DNA of 23,726 bases from Nitrospira sp. (GCA_005239945.1 SBAY01000209.1:1-23726); one strand, 5' to 3'; positions 14,374 to 23,062 are shown, numbered from the stretch's first letter. Numbers and translations are program-made. The notes: generated from the letters alone by a model not told the origin.

Positions 14374-15177
14374 ATGAGTATTTCACCTGAAGTTATTGCT
14401 CAATATTCCGACATGAGATGTGTTGCTGCATATGTGGAGGCTGAATGATTCGATAAAATTCAGCAATGTAATCTTTCTCCTTCTCCTCCTCCCAAAAATT
14501 TATTTCAGCCTTGTTATTCAAAATTCTATGAAGGTGTAATTAAGTTTGCAGAAGAAATTATAAGAAAGGAGAAGACTGAAGTAAAAAGAGTATGCGATAT
14601 AGGTTGCGCCACTGGAAGAATTCTTTATGAATTTTTTAAAAGATTCCCACAAACGGAGGAACTTTTAGGAGTTGAGCCATCTCCAGCACTGGCAAATCTT
14701 GCAAAGAGAATTTTAGTTAGTGGTGGACCACCATGTGAAATTCCGTTCCCTTCCTCCACAACGAAAGAGACTTATGTAAGATTAAGTACCGATTTCTTTA
14801 ATTCTTTGAATATAAAGCCTGATGAAAAAACTCGATTTGAAATATTTATAGAAATGGGTGAATCTGTATCTCGACCTAAGAAATATTGGGATATACTGTT
14901 TTGCTTGAATGTTATCGATCGCCACCCCAATCCAACAAATCTTATTGAATGTTTAAGAGACCTTTTAAAAAATGAAGGCATTCTTTTCTTGGCAAGTCCA
15001 TTGGATTGGGATAAAAATTTTACCTCATCTGAGCTTTGGGTTGAAGATACTAAATCTTATCTTTCGGATACTGTATGGGAAGTTGTAGAGAGTAAGGACT
15101 TAAAATACATATTTCATTATTCAACAAGAAAGATAATACAGTATATCTCTCAGGTAATCTGTGCAAAGAAGAGATAA
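14374..15177 (+). CDS. SAM-dependent methyltransferase, OvoA-C-terminal/METTL9-like, interrupted by in-frame TGA
   Basis: Start ATG 14374 with AAGGAG at 14360-14365. The frame is open for 267 codons except TGA at codon 25 (14446-14448), in VEAE*FDKIQ, where Trp would fit; TGA is a normal stop elsewhere in this window. No good internal start follows soon after it. Motif I is VCDIGCATGR (73-82), followed by GVEPSPALANLAKR. The block FCLNVIDRHPNPTNLIECLRDLL and then LFLASPLDWDKNFTSSELW closely follows the pattern of the 5-thiohistidine N-methyltransferase domain of OvoA (NLIDR..., SPYTW..EFT...W) and recalls METTL9 (NLLDR). Both groups methylate histidine rings. The precursor has five His, four of them in LGH repeats, so His methylation is a reasonable guess. 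The TGA may be a nonsense mutation, read through, or a sequence error. Confidence 0.75.
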
Positions 15178-15356
15178 CATTATAGGCTTTATTCATTATA
15201 ATCACAGCGTTTGTATTACGAGGAGAAGCACTAAGTCATTAAAGTCGTGAGAGAGAAAATACTGGTATTTATAGACGAGGAAGATAGTATTATAGCAAAT
15301 AAGGTTATATAACTTTCTTAATAAGAATAAATCACTTCGTAAACTATCTCTCTTTG
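15178..15356. other. gap with possible glycosyltransferase remnant
   Basis: No intact gene. A 21-codon frame at 15247-15312 reads REKILVFI then DEEDSIIANKVI and stops. This resembles the start of a family 2 glycosyltransferase (KILVFIPAYNEEDSI...VI) lacking the PAY residues. It is too short to be sure. Confidence 0.2.
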
Positions 15357-15381
15357 AATGATAACAATTATCGTTATCATT
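15357..15381. promoter_or_regulatory. Fur-like 9-7-9 palindrome
   Basis: AATGATAAC (15357-15365), 7 nt, GTTATCATT (15373-15381): perfect 9-bp arms. The 7-1-7 core TGATAACaATTATCG is close to the Fur-family TGATAATnATTATCA pattern. It ends 31 nt before the start of the first membrane-protein gene, a fitting place for a repressor. Confidence 0.5.
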
Positions 15382-15412
15382 TATGTGTTATGATGAAAGG
15401 AAAGATTCTAAT

Positions 15413-15769
15413 ATGCGATGTTTCATGGGAATCCTCGTATGTGTTTTTTTAGCGGTAAGTAGTCAATTGTTATTAAAAATAGGGGTAATAAATTCATGGA
15501 GTAAAGATTCATTCTTACTTTATAATTATATTAAACTGCTTCTTAATCCTGTAGTTCTCCTGGGAGGTTTTCTTTATTTAGGAAGTTCTATTCTTTGGGT
15601 ATTAATTTTACAGAGAAGAAACTTGAGTTATGTATATCCAATAGTGAGTTTAGGATATGTTTTGGTAGTTATAGCCTCGTGTTTTATTTTGGGAGAGAAT
15701 ATATCCCTGCTTCGCTGGACTGGAGTAGGAATTATTTGTATTGGTGTATCGTTAGATGCACAAAGTTAA
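15413..15769 (+). CDS. small four-helix SMR/EamA-like membrane protein 1
   Basis: 118 residues from ATG 15413, chosen over ATG 15383 because AAAGGAAAG lies just upstream and the 10 extra residues are polar. Four predicted transmembrane helices at about 4-23, 46-66, 72-93 and 98-115. The LSYVYPIVSLGYVLVV and RWTGVGIICIGV segments are typical of one repeat of the drug/metabolite transporter superfamily, including SMR exporters and the ArnE/ArnF lipid-sugar flippase subunits. TM1 has Ser-Ser-Gln where SMR exporters carry the essential Glu. It is paralogous to the next gene, and the two probably work as a heterodimer. A role in exporting the peptide product, or in lipid-linked sugar flipping with a lost glycosyltransferase, is possible. 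Confidence 0.8.
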   Translation: MRCFMGILVCVFLAVSSQLLLKIGVINSWSKDSFLLYNYIKLLLNPVVLLGGFLYLGSSILWVLILQRRNLSYVYPIVSLGYVLVVIASCFILGENISLLRWTGVGIICIGVSLDAQS

Positions 15770-16049
15770 TTTTAGTTGGTGGCTCGTGGATTAAAAAGTT
15801 TAATGGTTTAAAAGGAAAAATAGAAACTAAAGGAATAAGGTGAACACTAAAAAACTGTAGAGAGTAAATCGTGGATAGAACATCACGTCCCTTGAATTGG
15901 ATAAGGGGGATCAGTAGTATTCCATGATAATAAATAAAAGGCGAGGATAAGGAATTCTTCCACAAGTTCCAAATATTTTATAAGGTGATATCTATGTAAT
16001 CACAAAAATATTTTTTTAGATAAAGTTTGTTTTGAAAAAGGAAATTGTA

Positions 16050-16397
16050 ATGATACCATTATATGTTTTGGTTTGTGCATTTATCATAGTGACAGGAGAA
16101 ATTCTCGTGAAGACAGGCGTCGGAAAACCATCAGGTAGAACTATACCACGCGAATTATTGAAGATATTTACTTCGCCAAGGGTAATTATAGGATTTTCAT
16201 TCAATTTATTAGCTATTCTATTTTGGCTTTGGATTTTACAAATCGCTGACTTAAGTTATATCTATCCAATGATAAGTATGACTTATGTCTTAATTGTTTT
16301 ATCATCTAAATTTTTCCTTAAGGAAGATATACCTTTCTCAAGATGGGTTAGTGTTGGGATTATTTGCCTTGGTATACTTTTAATTGCCCAAAGCTAA
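16050..16397 (+). CDS. small four-helix SMR/EamA-like membrane protein 2
   Basis: 115 residues from ATG 16050 (AAAAAGGA 7-8 nt upstream); a TTG at 16032 is in frame but has no ribosome site. It has four hydrophobic helices and shares LSYIYPMISMTYVLIVL and RWVSVGIICLGI with its neighbour at 15413. TM1 carries Glu at residue 17 (VTGEILVKTG), comparable with the proton/substrate-binding Glu of SMR exporters, which the partner lacks. The pair is separated by 280 nt with no recognisable gene. As for the partner, peptide or cationic-compound export and ArnE/ArnF-like flipping are both possible. Confidence 0.8.
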   Translation: MIPLYVLVCAFIIVTGEILVKTGVGKPSGRTIPRELLKIFTSPRVIIGFSFNLLAILFWLWILQIADLSYIYPMISMTYVLIVLSSKFFLKEDIPFSRWVSVGIICLGILLIAQS

Positions 16398-16685
16398 AAA
16401 AGATAAGTAATATATTGTGATTATCCATCATCTTTTATAGAAGAGCACACAAGAAAAGAGTTTTCTCCATGTTTGGATAAAATAACAGGAAATTATGTAC
16501 CTTAAGAGATATCTAAAAATCTCACGTTAGCTTTTATAACTGAAGTTCCATGTCAATTTTGTAAAAAGTCTTAAAAAATAAGGGATACAACGATTTTTTT
16601 GCTGAAGAATGTAGTCAGAAATAATTGAAACAAAAAAGTCACATATTTACCTTTCCTATGAATTTGTTGAGAGAGATTTACAAAG
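16398..16685. other. 288-nt gap, nothing recognised
   Basis: Convergent gap between the second membrane-protein gene (+) and leuS (-). It is AT-rich with stops in all frames. I see no clear hairpin plus T-run terminator and no known RNA. Confidence 0.4.
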
Positions 16686-19174
16686 TTATCTGATGACAAA
16701 GTTAATAAGTTTATCCGCGACAAAAATTGTCTTAACGATAGTTTTTCCTTGAAGAAACTTCTGTATCCGCTCAACTTCAATAGCTTTAGATTTAACAAAG
16801 ATTTCATTAACCCCTGCTTGTAATTTCAAGGTATCTCTAACCTTACCGTTAATCTGGACAACAAACTCAGTAGTTTCTTTAACAATAAGGGTAGGGTCAT
16901 ATGCAGGCCAATCGCTTTCAAAAATACTTTGTTGATGCCCAAGACAATTCCACATTTCTTCAGTAATATGAGGGGCAAAAGGTGATAATAAAATCAAGAA
17001 GGTTTCAATAACTGTTCGCTGTATTGTTTCTTTATCTTTAATCATGTTAAAAAATTCCATAAGTTTGGCTATTGCAGTATTATATTTTAATGACTCTATA
17101 TCCTCTGTAACAGCCTTTATCGTTAACTGCATAAAATAAAGGATATCGCTATCTTCAATAGGATTTTCATCAATAGTAGTGTGATTTACTAAAGTCCAAA
17201 CACGTTCTAAAAATCTTCGAATGCCTTTAATACCCTTATCACTAAAATCGCCTCCTTCCTCATAAGGTCCGAGAAACATCAAATACATTCTAAAAGTATC
17301 TGATCCAAATTCTTTAATATATTCATCAGGATTTACAACATTACCTTTTGACTTACTCATTTTCACACCGTCTTTAGTAATGACTCCATGGGCACGAAAT
17401 TTTTTAAACGGTTCCTCAAACGGTAGGATACCAAGATCATGTAAAGCCATTGTTATAAATCGGGTGTACATAAGGTGTAAAACCGCATGTTCTTTCCCTC
17501 CTATGTACATATCTACAGGTAGCCATTTAGCAATCAAGTATTTATCAAATGCGATATCATCTCTCTCAGTAGATGGATACCGTAAAAAATACCAGGCAGA
17601 ATCCAAAAAGTTATCTGAGACATCTGTTTCTCTCCTTGCATCTTTACCACATTTAGGACATTTAGTTTTAACAAAGAATTCGACCCGAGCTAATGGTGAT
17701 TTCCCTGACCCATCTGGGAGATAATCCTTTAATTCGGGCAATAAAATTGGTAAATCCTTCTTTGGTACAGGTAAAGTACCACAATCATCACAGTAAATAA
17801 TAGGAATTGGAGGTCCCCAATATCTTTGCCTGGATATACACCAATCTTTTAGTTTATATTTGACTGTTTTTTCCCCATATTCCTTATTTTCTATCCAGTT
17901 AGCAATAGCAATTTTTCCTTTGTCAGACTCTAACCCACTAAATTTACCTGAATTTTCAAGGCGTCCCTTTCCTGTGAAGGCTACTTTTAAAACATTCCCT
18001 TCTGATTCTGAATCCTTTTCTTGGCAGAAAATTACCTGCTTAATTGACAGATTATATTTTTGAGCAAAATCAAAATCTCGTTCATCGTGAGCAGGAACTC
18101 CCATAATAGCTCCTGTTCCATACTCCAGCAGTACATAATCAGCAATCCATATCGGTATTTTTTCTTCTGTAGCAGGATTTATTACAAAGCCCCCTGTATT
18201 TATTCCAGTCTTCTCTTTATTTAAGTCCGTTCGTTCAAGGACATTTTTTTTATGGTATCATCACGATATTTTTTAATCAAACTTTTGTTTTCAGATGTTG
18301 TAACCATATCAACAGCAGGATGTTCTGGGGCTAATACAAGATAAGTTGCTCCAAAAATAGTTTCTGGTCTGGTAGTAAAAACACGGATTTTAGTTTTGTC
18401 ATCTACAGTAGTAAAGATTATTTCTACACCAGCTGACTTTCCAATCCAATTTTCTTGGGTCTTTTTAATGATATTAGACCAATCAATAATTTTGAGATTG
18501 TTATATAATCTTTCAACATAATCAGTTATTTTGAAAAACCATTGTTTAAGATTTTTCTGAATAACTTCCCTTCCACATCTCTCACAGTTTCCACCTTCAG
18601 TTTGTTCGTTCGCCAAAACTGTCTTACAAGATGGACACCAATTCACATAACCTTCCTTTTGATAAGCAAGTCCCGCATTAAACAGTTGTATAAAAATCCA
18701 TTGCGTCCATTTATAATAACTGGGATCTGTTGTATTAACTTCATGAGACCAATCATACATAATCCCAAGTTTTTTCAACTGGTTTTCTTTAAAATTGATA
18801 ACGTTATTATTTATTAATTCATTAGGATGTTTACCCACTTTAATAGCAAAATTTTCACTATGAATACCAAAAGCGTCAAAACCGATGGGTTCAAAAACAT
18901 CATACCCGTGCAGTTTCATAAAACGAGCGTGAATATCGGAACCCGTAAAAGCAAAAACATTTCCTACATGAAGACCTTCTGCTGAGGGATAGGGAAACAT
19001 CATAAGATTATAGTAAGGTCTCTTAGCTGCTTTCAAATCAACCTGATAGAGTTTTTGAGTTTCCCATATTGTTTGCCATTTAGATTCTATTTCTAAATGA
19101 TTATACTTCGCCATCTGTAAGTTTAAGAGGACGGTTCTATTTTCTATTCTTTGAGATAAATTCTTTTTTCCCAT
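16686..19174 (-). CDS. leuS: leucyl-tRNA synthetase, frameshifted at an A8 run
   Basis: Class Ia synthetase that charges tRNA-Leu. Together the two frames give about 829 residues, a normal length. N-terminal part (19174 to about 18252): HIGH-type motif in GLHVGN, Zn-ribbon CPSC...CERCG, editing-domain TTRPETIFGATYLVLAPEHPAVD. C-terminal part (to TAA 16688-16686): VLERTDLNKEKTG, YGTGAIMGVPAHDERDF (editing site), RQRYWGPPIPI and the catalytic KMSKSKGNVVNPD, then the anticodon-binding domain. The break is at a run of eight A on the coding strand (18251-18244); one added A restores the reading frame exactly. All catalytic motifs are intact, so this is either a homopolymer miscall or a gene rescued by slippage. 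ATG 19174 has AAGGAAGG 6 nt upstream, although the family usually starts at the internal MAKYNHLEIE, 20 residues later. Confidence 0.95.
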
Positions 19175-19577
19175 AATATCCTTCCTTTAGTAATCAGTGG
19201 TCAAGTATCATTAACTCATCAATTCACTGCTCGCTGTCTACTACTTTACGTTACCTTTCTTTGTCTCAATTCACTGTTATCTTTATCTGTTATCTCTGGT
19301 TATCTGGTTTGGTTATCTGGTTATCTGATGACACAATACCTATTTTTAGGTTTGCGACCCGTTTTCTGGAAAGTAGTGGAGTCGCATCTTGACAGACTGT
19401 TGATATAAAATCTATCCTTTTTCTTATCGTCTTTGACTTTAATTTTATTAAAAGAAGTAGAACACTTACAAGTCTTAATCTTATGGCGACTATTTCTAAA
19501 ATTTTAGCAATTTACCTTCTTTTTCTCATAAAATTATGACTTTTATCTCACACCTATATTGGAGAAAACGCTCTTTT
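19175..19577. repeat. 403-nt intergenic region with word repeats and two hairpins
   Basis: Upstream of leuS. 19275-19331 is a run of 'ggttatctg'/'tgttatc' words. 19338-19351 forms ACCTA TTTT TAGGT. 19353-19358 (tgcgac) pairs with 19381-19386 (gtcgca), enclosing a 22-nt loop. I looked for a T-box, as expected for a synthetase leader, and did not find its conserved core. The remainder (about 19400-19577) shows nothing recognisable. Confidence 0.5.
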
Positions 19578-19697
19578 TCACCAGAAATAATGAACCTGAC
19601 AATTAATAGCGAACAATATTTGATAAGTAAAGACAAAACCGTTCTTTCGAAGCATCTTTTCAATTTCTTTGCTGGATAGTGCCGGCCACTTAGGCAT
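19578..19697 (-). pseudogene. hicA: truncated HicA-like toxin
   Basis: ATG 19697 overlaps the stop of hicB (ATGCCTAA). The first 23 residues, MPKWPALSSKEIEKMLRKNG then FVF, are the conserved N-terminus of HicA/YcfA mRNA interferases. The frame then runs through 16 unrelated residues to TGA (19580-19578). The catalytic His and the rest of the dsRBD-like fold, normally to about 70-80 residues, are missing. The toxin is therefore broken, probably by a deletion or insertion of the repeat-rich DNA at 19338-19577. Confidence 0.65.
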
Positions 19698-19986
19698 AAA
19701 CTACATCTCCAAATTCATATATTTCTGTTGGAGGTGATGAATGAAGTGTTTTTCTGAATATCTCTTCATATTTCTTTATTACATCTTCTGGAACAGGTCT
19801 TGGAACAAATATATTCATATCTCCTTCTTTGTCTGCACATTCTAAATATCCCTCAACTGCCTCTTTAAGATTTATTCTTGCGTCCTCTATATCTCTACCC
19901 TCTGTGGCTATATCCAACTCCAGGCATAGAGCCTTATATCTATCTACTTCTTTTTCGATTACACCGTGAAAGATAAAATTGTTCAT
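19690..19986 (-). CDS. hicB: HicB-family antitoxin
   Basis: 98 residues from ATG 19986, with AGAGGTG about 8 nt upstream; a longer frame to 20031 lacks a ribosome site. HicB antitoxins have a partial RNase H-like fold that binds and blocks HicA. The segment FHGVIEKEVDRYKALCLELDIATEGRDIEDARINLKEAVEGYLE is the typical HicB core (x-E-x-D-x-x-x-Y-x-A...G.t..eA..nl.eA...yle). The C-terminal half is Pro/Glu-rich, ending YEFGDVVYA, with no clear DNA-binding domain. It is translationally coupled to the truncated hicA, so it is now an orphan antitoxin unless another HicA exists. Confidence 0.85.
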   Translation of the reverse strand: MNNFIFHGVIEKEVDRYKALCLELDIATEGRDIEDARINLKEAVEGYLECADKEGDMNIFVPRPVPEDVIKKYEEIFRKTLHSSPPTEIYEFGDVVYA

Positions 19987-20096
19987 ATATTTAACACCTC
20001 TTATTAGAATTAAATCGAACATGATTTTCATTACTACCTTGATTTCCTTGATGTTAGCTGGTACCTGACGGCTGATACCTGAACGCTTACCCTTTT

Positions 20097-21218
20097 TTAC
20101 TCTTCCTGCTTAAATTCAAAAACCTCAGTTCCGCCGGCATAAATTCCACGGACATTCAATCTAAATTCTTCAGGATTGCTTGAGGCATCCAGTGCATCTT
20201 CAAAGGTAACCAGCCCATTTTGATATAAATTGACCAATGATTGATTGAATGACTGCATACCATAAAACTTTCCAGCGACGATGGCCGAGGCTATTTGAAG
20301 AGTTTTACCTTCCTCAATCAATTTTCTGACCAATGGTGTTACTGTCAGGATTTCAGCCGCAGGCACCCTGCCTGTTCCATCAGAACGAAGCAATAATCGT
20401 TGAGAAATAACACCCTTTAATACCAATGAGACCTGCATTCGTATTTGATTATGTTGATAAGGGGGAAAAAAATTGATTATTCGCTCGATGGTTTGTGGGG
20501 CATCGATGGTATGCATGGTAGTCAGCACCAGATGTCCTGTTTCTGCGGCAGATAGACAGGCAGATAGACTTTCGATGTCACGCATTTCACCAATCATTAT
20601 CACATCCGGATTTTGACGAACAACATGTTTTAAGGCATCGGCAAAAGAGTGTGTATCCATTTCCACCTCGCGTTGTTCGATAATAGATTCACGGTCCCGA
20701 TGTAAAAATTCGATTGGGTCTTCAACCGTAACTATATGAGCTCGCCTGGTAGAATTTATATGGTCAAGCATGGCGGCTAAGGTCGTAGATTTTCCTGAAC
20801 CGGTAGCACCGGTAACAATAATCAATCCCCTTGGAATACTGGCTAAATCCCTTATTACCTCAGGTAAATATAGTTCATCGAAACTTGGTATTTCAAAAGG
20901 AATCATTCGAAAAACCAGGGCAATAGAATTTCTCTGGCGGAAGATATTAGATCTGAATCTACCTAATCCCGGGGCACTATAGGCCATATCTATTCCCCAT
21001 TGCTCCTCAAATTTACGCTTTTGTGATTCATCCATGATTGAATAAGCCAATTCAGAGGTTTCAGCCGGAGAGAGCCTTGGAACTACCTCTATATTATCCT
21101 CCTGGGTCATAAAAGTCAATCTACCATCGACACGCAAAACAGGTGGACTCCCTACCTTAAGATACATATCAGAGGCCTTACTGGCCACCATTCTTTTTAA
21201 GTATTCATTAATATGCAT
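20097..21218 (-). CDS. PilT/PilU-family type IV pilus retraction ATPase
   Basis: 373 residues from ATG 21218 (AAAGGA 6 nt upstream); an upstream ATG at 21245 lies inside the previous gene. Hexameric ATPase at the inner membrane that depolymerises type IV pili for twitching or DNA uptake. Seen: KASDMYLKVGSPPVLRVDG (N-terminal domain, 14-32); Walker A GATGSGKST (137-145); Asp box IVTVEDPIEFLH (162-173); Walker B region DVIMIGEMRD (205-214); His box AAETGHLVLTTMHT (224-237). The segment ERIINFFPPYQH and the longer C-terminus lean towards PilU, but PilT-like members of deep lineages share them. No other pil gene is in the window. It is preceded by a tiny HicB-like gene with 1 nt between. Confidence 0.93.
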   Translation of the reverse strand: MHINEYLKRMVASKASDMYLKVGSPPVLRVDGRLTFMTQEDNIEVVPRLSPAETSELAYSIMDESQKRKFEEQWGIDMAYSAPGLGRFRSNIFRQRNSIALVFRMIPFEIPSFDELYLPEVIRDLASIPRGLIIVTGATGSGKSTTLAAMLDHINSTRRAHIVTVEDPIEFLHRDRESIIEQREVEMDTHSFADALKHVVRQNPDVIMIGEMRDIESLSACLSAAETGHLVLTTMHTIDAPQTIERIINFFPPYQHNQIRMQVSLVLKGVISQRLLLRSDGTGRVPAAEILTVTPLVRKLIEEGKTLQIASAIVAGKFYGMQSFNQSLVNLYQNGLVTFEDALDASSNPEEFRLNVRGIYAGGTEVFEFKQEE

Positions 21219-21219
21219 T

Positions 21220-21396
21220 TTAAATCCTTTTAGTAGCTCGAGCATTCAATGTCTTTAAACATTCAATAATAGCCTCCTGGATATTTTCTAAAGATTCATT
21301 TACACTTTCACCTTGCGACCAACATCCTTTTATAGCTGGACAATGAGCTACATATCCTCCTTCCTTATCTGATTCAATAATTACCGTAAACTTCAT
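21220..21396 (-). CDS. small HicB-like protein, 58 aa
   Basis: MKFTVIIESDKEGGYVAHCP leads into IKGCWSQGESVNESLENIQEAI, an unmistakable short HicB_like (UPF0150-type) domain in full: two beta strands, the GGYVA.CP..kGC.sqG turn, then a helix. Start ATG 21396 lacks an obvious Shine-Dalgarno. The stop TAA (21222-21220) is followed after one base by the pilT/pilU ATG, so the two are likely co-translated. No HicA-like toxin adjoins it, so it is a solitary antitoxin-like protein whose role is unknown. Confidence 0.8.
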   Translation of the reverse strand: MKFTVIIESDKEGGYVAHCPAIKGCWSQGESVNESLENIQEAIIECLKTLNARATKRI

Positions 21397-21600
21397 TTTT
21401 ATAGCATCTATTAACCAAAAGTTCTCATAACTTTTATCGGAATTTCTGGGGTGATGGAATGATGGAATAATGGGTTTAAACGGTTTTAATTCATTCCCCT
21501 ATCATTCCGAATTTCTTTTTATGGAAACTTTTGACTAATACCTGTTATATGAGTTATGAGTTATGTCATCCTGAAAAACAGATACCTTTCCATCCAACCT

Positions 21601-23001
21601 TTAATCTTCTACCTTTTCGAAAGAACTTCCCCAGATCCAACCTTCCTTACCTTTACATTGCCCCTCAGTAGTAACTACTACTTTATAAAATTCTCTCTTC
21701 TTCTCTCCAAGATACTTAACTTGAGTTCCTTTTTCAAGTAAGTATTTCTTGTGATTATCAGGAGAATCTATTCTTAACCAAACCTGCCTACCACCACTCA
21801 CAGCTTCTTCAGTAATTTTATATTCATTCCCTTTTATCCACATGATAACTCTATTTGACAGTTTTTTAATCTCTTCCATAGATTCCTTAGTTTCTTCTTT
21901 AAACTCATTACTCATACTTTCCTCAATTGCTTGATTGGGTGTGGATGTTATACTTCCTGAAAAAGTCTGCTTTAACTCCATTTTATATGTAGAGGTTACA
22001 TCTTCTGGAAGGCTTTGTTTTAACTCCCCGGAGGCTTGCCTCGTTGCGGGTAGAGGCTTGTCTTGTTGTGATAATTCAAGGTGGCTTTTTATAGTCTCAC
22101 TAAGTTTAAATTGCAAAGAGAACCGAGATACATCTCCAATCTGCTCATAAGGTAAGAAGCAATAATCAACTTGAAAATTTCCCACTTTGAAACCACAACC
22201 CAGACTAACACCATTACCTGAATCATTTCTTGAATTATATCCAGCCCTCACAAATAGATTATTAGTTACTTGATATTCTGTTCCAACCCCAAAATTTAGA
22301 TCATTATCTATTGGCCGATTTACATCTAAGGCTAAAACAACTCGCTTATCCAATAATTTATATCCCAGACCAAGTTTTAAATTTAAAGGTAATCTTTCCT
22401 CCTCTTTGATAAATTTAATCTTTGTCCCAAAATTAGAGACACAAGCACCAAATGATAGATTATCCTTATTATATAATATACCTACATCTCCTGCTACACC
22501 AGAAGAGACTTCTTCCTCTAATTCTTGTTGTATAAATTTAAGATTAGCTCCGGCAGAAATTTTATCATTTAGCACTTGAGCATAAGTAATCCCTAAGGCA
22601 AAATCCCCTGCGTCAAAATCTCCTATGACTACATTATTAATATCTTTTCTTTCCATTTTACTCATTCCCAGGTAATTTAAACTTAAACCAAAGGTTTTCC
22701 TGGAAGTATAAGGCTCAGCATATGCCAGAAACTCATAGTTTACCTCTTCAAGCCAATCAGTATGCATAAGAGCCGAAGTCCTTTGTTTTATTTGTACAAG
22801 TCCAGCCGGGTTATAATAAATACTACTGACATCATCTGCTACTGCACAAAATGCCTCACCCATTGCACTTGCTCGTGCACTTACACCTATCTTTAAAAAA
22901 TTAGCCCCTGCCTTACCTGCTTCACTGCTTATGGCAAAAGCCTGAACAGGTAACAAACTTAATCCTACCACTATTACTAAAAGTAATTCCTTCTTTAACA
23001 T
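21601..23001 (-). CDS. PorV/UPF0164-type outer-membrane barrel with C-terminal SH3-like domain
   Basis: 466 residues from ATG 23001 (GGGGG about 11 nt upstream); the GTG at 23013 overlaps that ribosome site. Signal peptide of 23 residues ending QAFA. The mature start KAGANFLKIGVSARASAMGEAFCAVADDVSSIYYNPAGL is the signature of the UPF0164/PorV-PorQ group of FadL-like barrels. Alternating aromatic strands continue to about residue 305. A Glu/Lys/Ser-rich linker (about 305-390) joins a C-terminal SH3-like unit (YLLEKGTQVKYLGE...GKEGWIWGSSFE), which might bind peptidoglycan or a partner. PorV helps deliver type IX secretion cargo. The next gene upstream encodes a protein with a sorting-like C-terminus, so the two may act in the same export route. 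Confidence 0.85.
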   Translation of the reverse strand: MLKKELLLVIVVGLSLLPVQAFAISSEAGKAGANFLKIGVSARASAMGEAFCAVADDVSSIYYNPAGLVQIKQRTSALMHTDWLEEVNYEFLAYAEPYTSRKTFGLSLNYLGMSKMERKDINNVVIGDFDAGDFALGITYAQVLNDKISAGANLKFIQQELEEEVSSGVAGDVGILYNKDNLSFGACVSNFGTKIKFIKEEERLPLNLKLGLGYKLLDKRVVLALDVNRPIDNDLNFGVGTEYQVTNNLFVRAGYNSRNDSGNGVSLGCGFKVGNFQVDYCFLPYEQIGDVSRFSLQFKLSETIKSHLELSQQDKPLPATRQASGELKQSLPEDVTSTYKMELKQTFSGSITSTPNQAIEESMSNEFKEETKESMEEIKKLSNRVIMWIKGNEYKITEEAVSGGRQVWLRIDSPDNHKKYLLEKGTQVKYLGEKKREFYKVVVTTEGQCKGKEGWIWGSSFEKVED

Positions 23002-23062
23002 ATTTATGGACACCCCCTTAAAAATGAAATGGTAGTCAGTAATCGGTGCTCGGTATCCTACA

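Noticed and set aside
14446..14448. Genome-wide recoding of TGA as Trp or Gly
   Set aside because: purM, the dehydrogenase, the ATPase and the precursor gene all end cleanly at TGA with family-normal lengths.
16494..16575. Short + strand frame containing ITEVPCQFCKKS
   Set aside because: The CxxC is suggestive, but the frame is under 25 codons with no start or ribosome site and no recognisable family.
19175..19400. T-box riboswitch upstream of leuS
   Set aside because: The conserved T-box core and antiterminator sequence are absent; the region is word repeats and simple hairpins.
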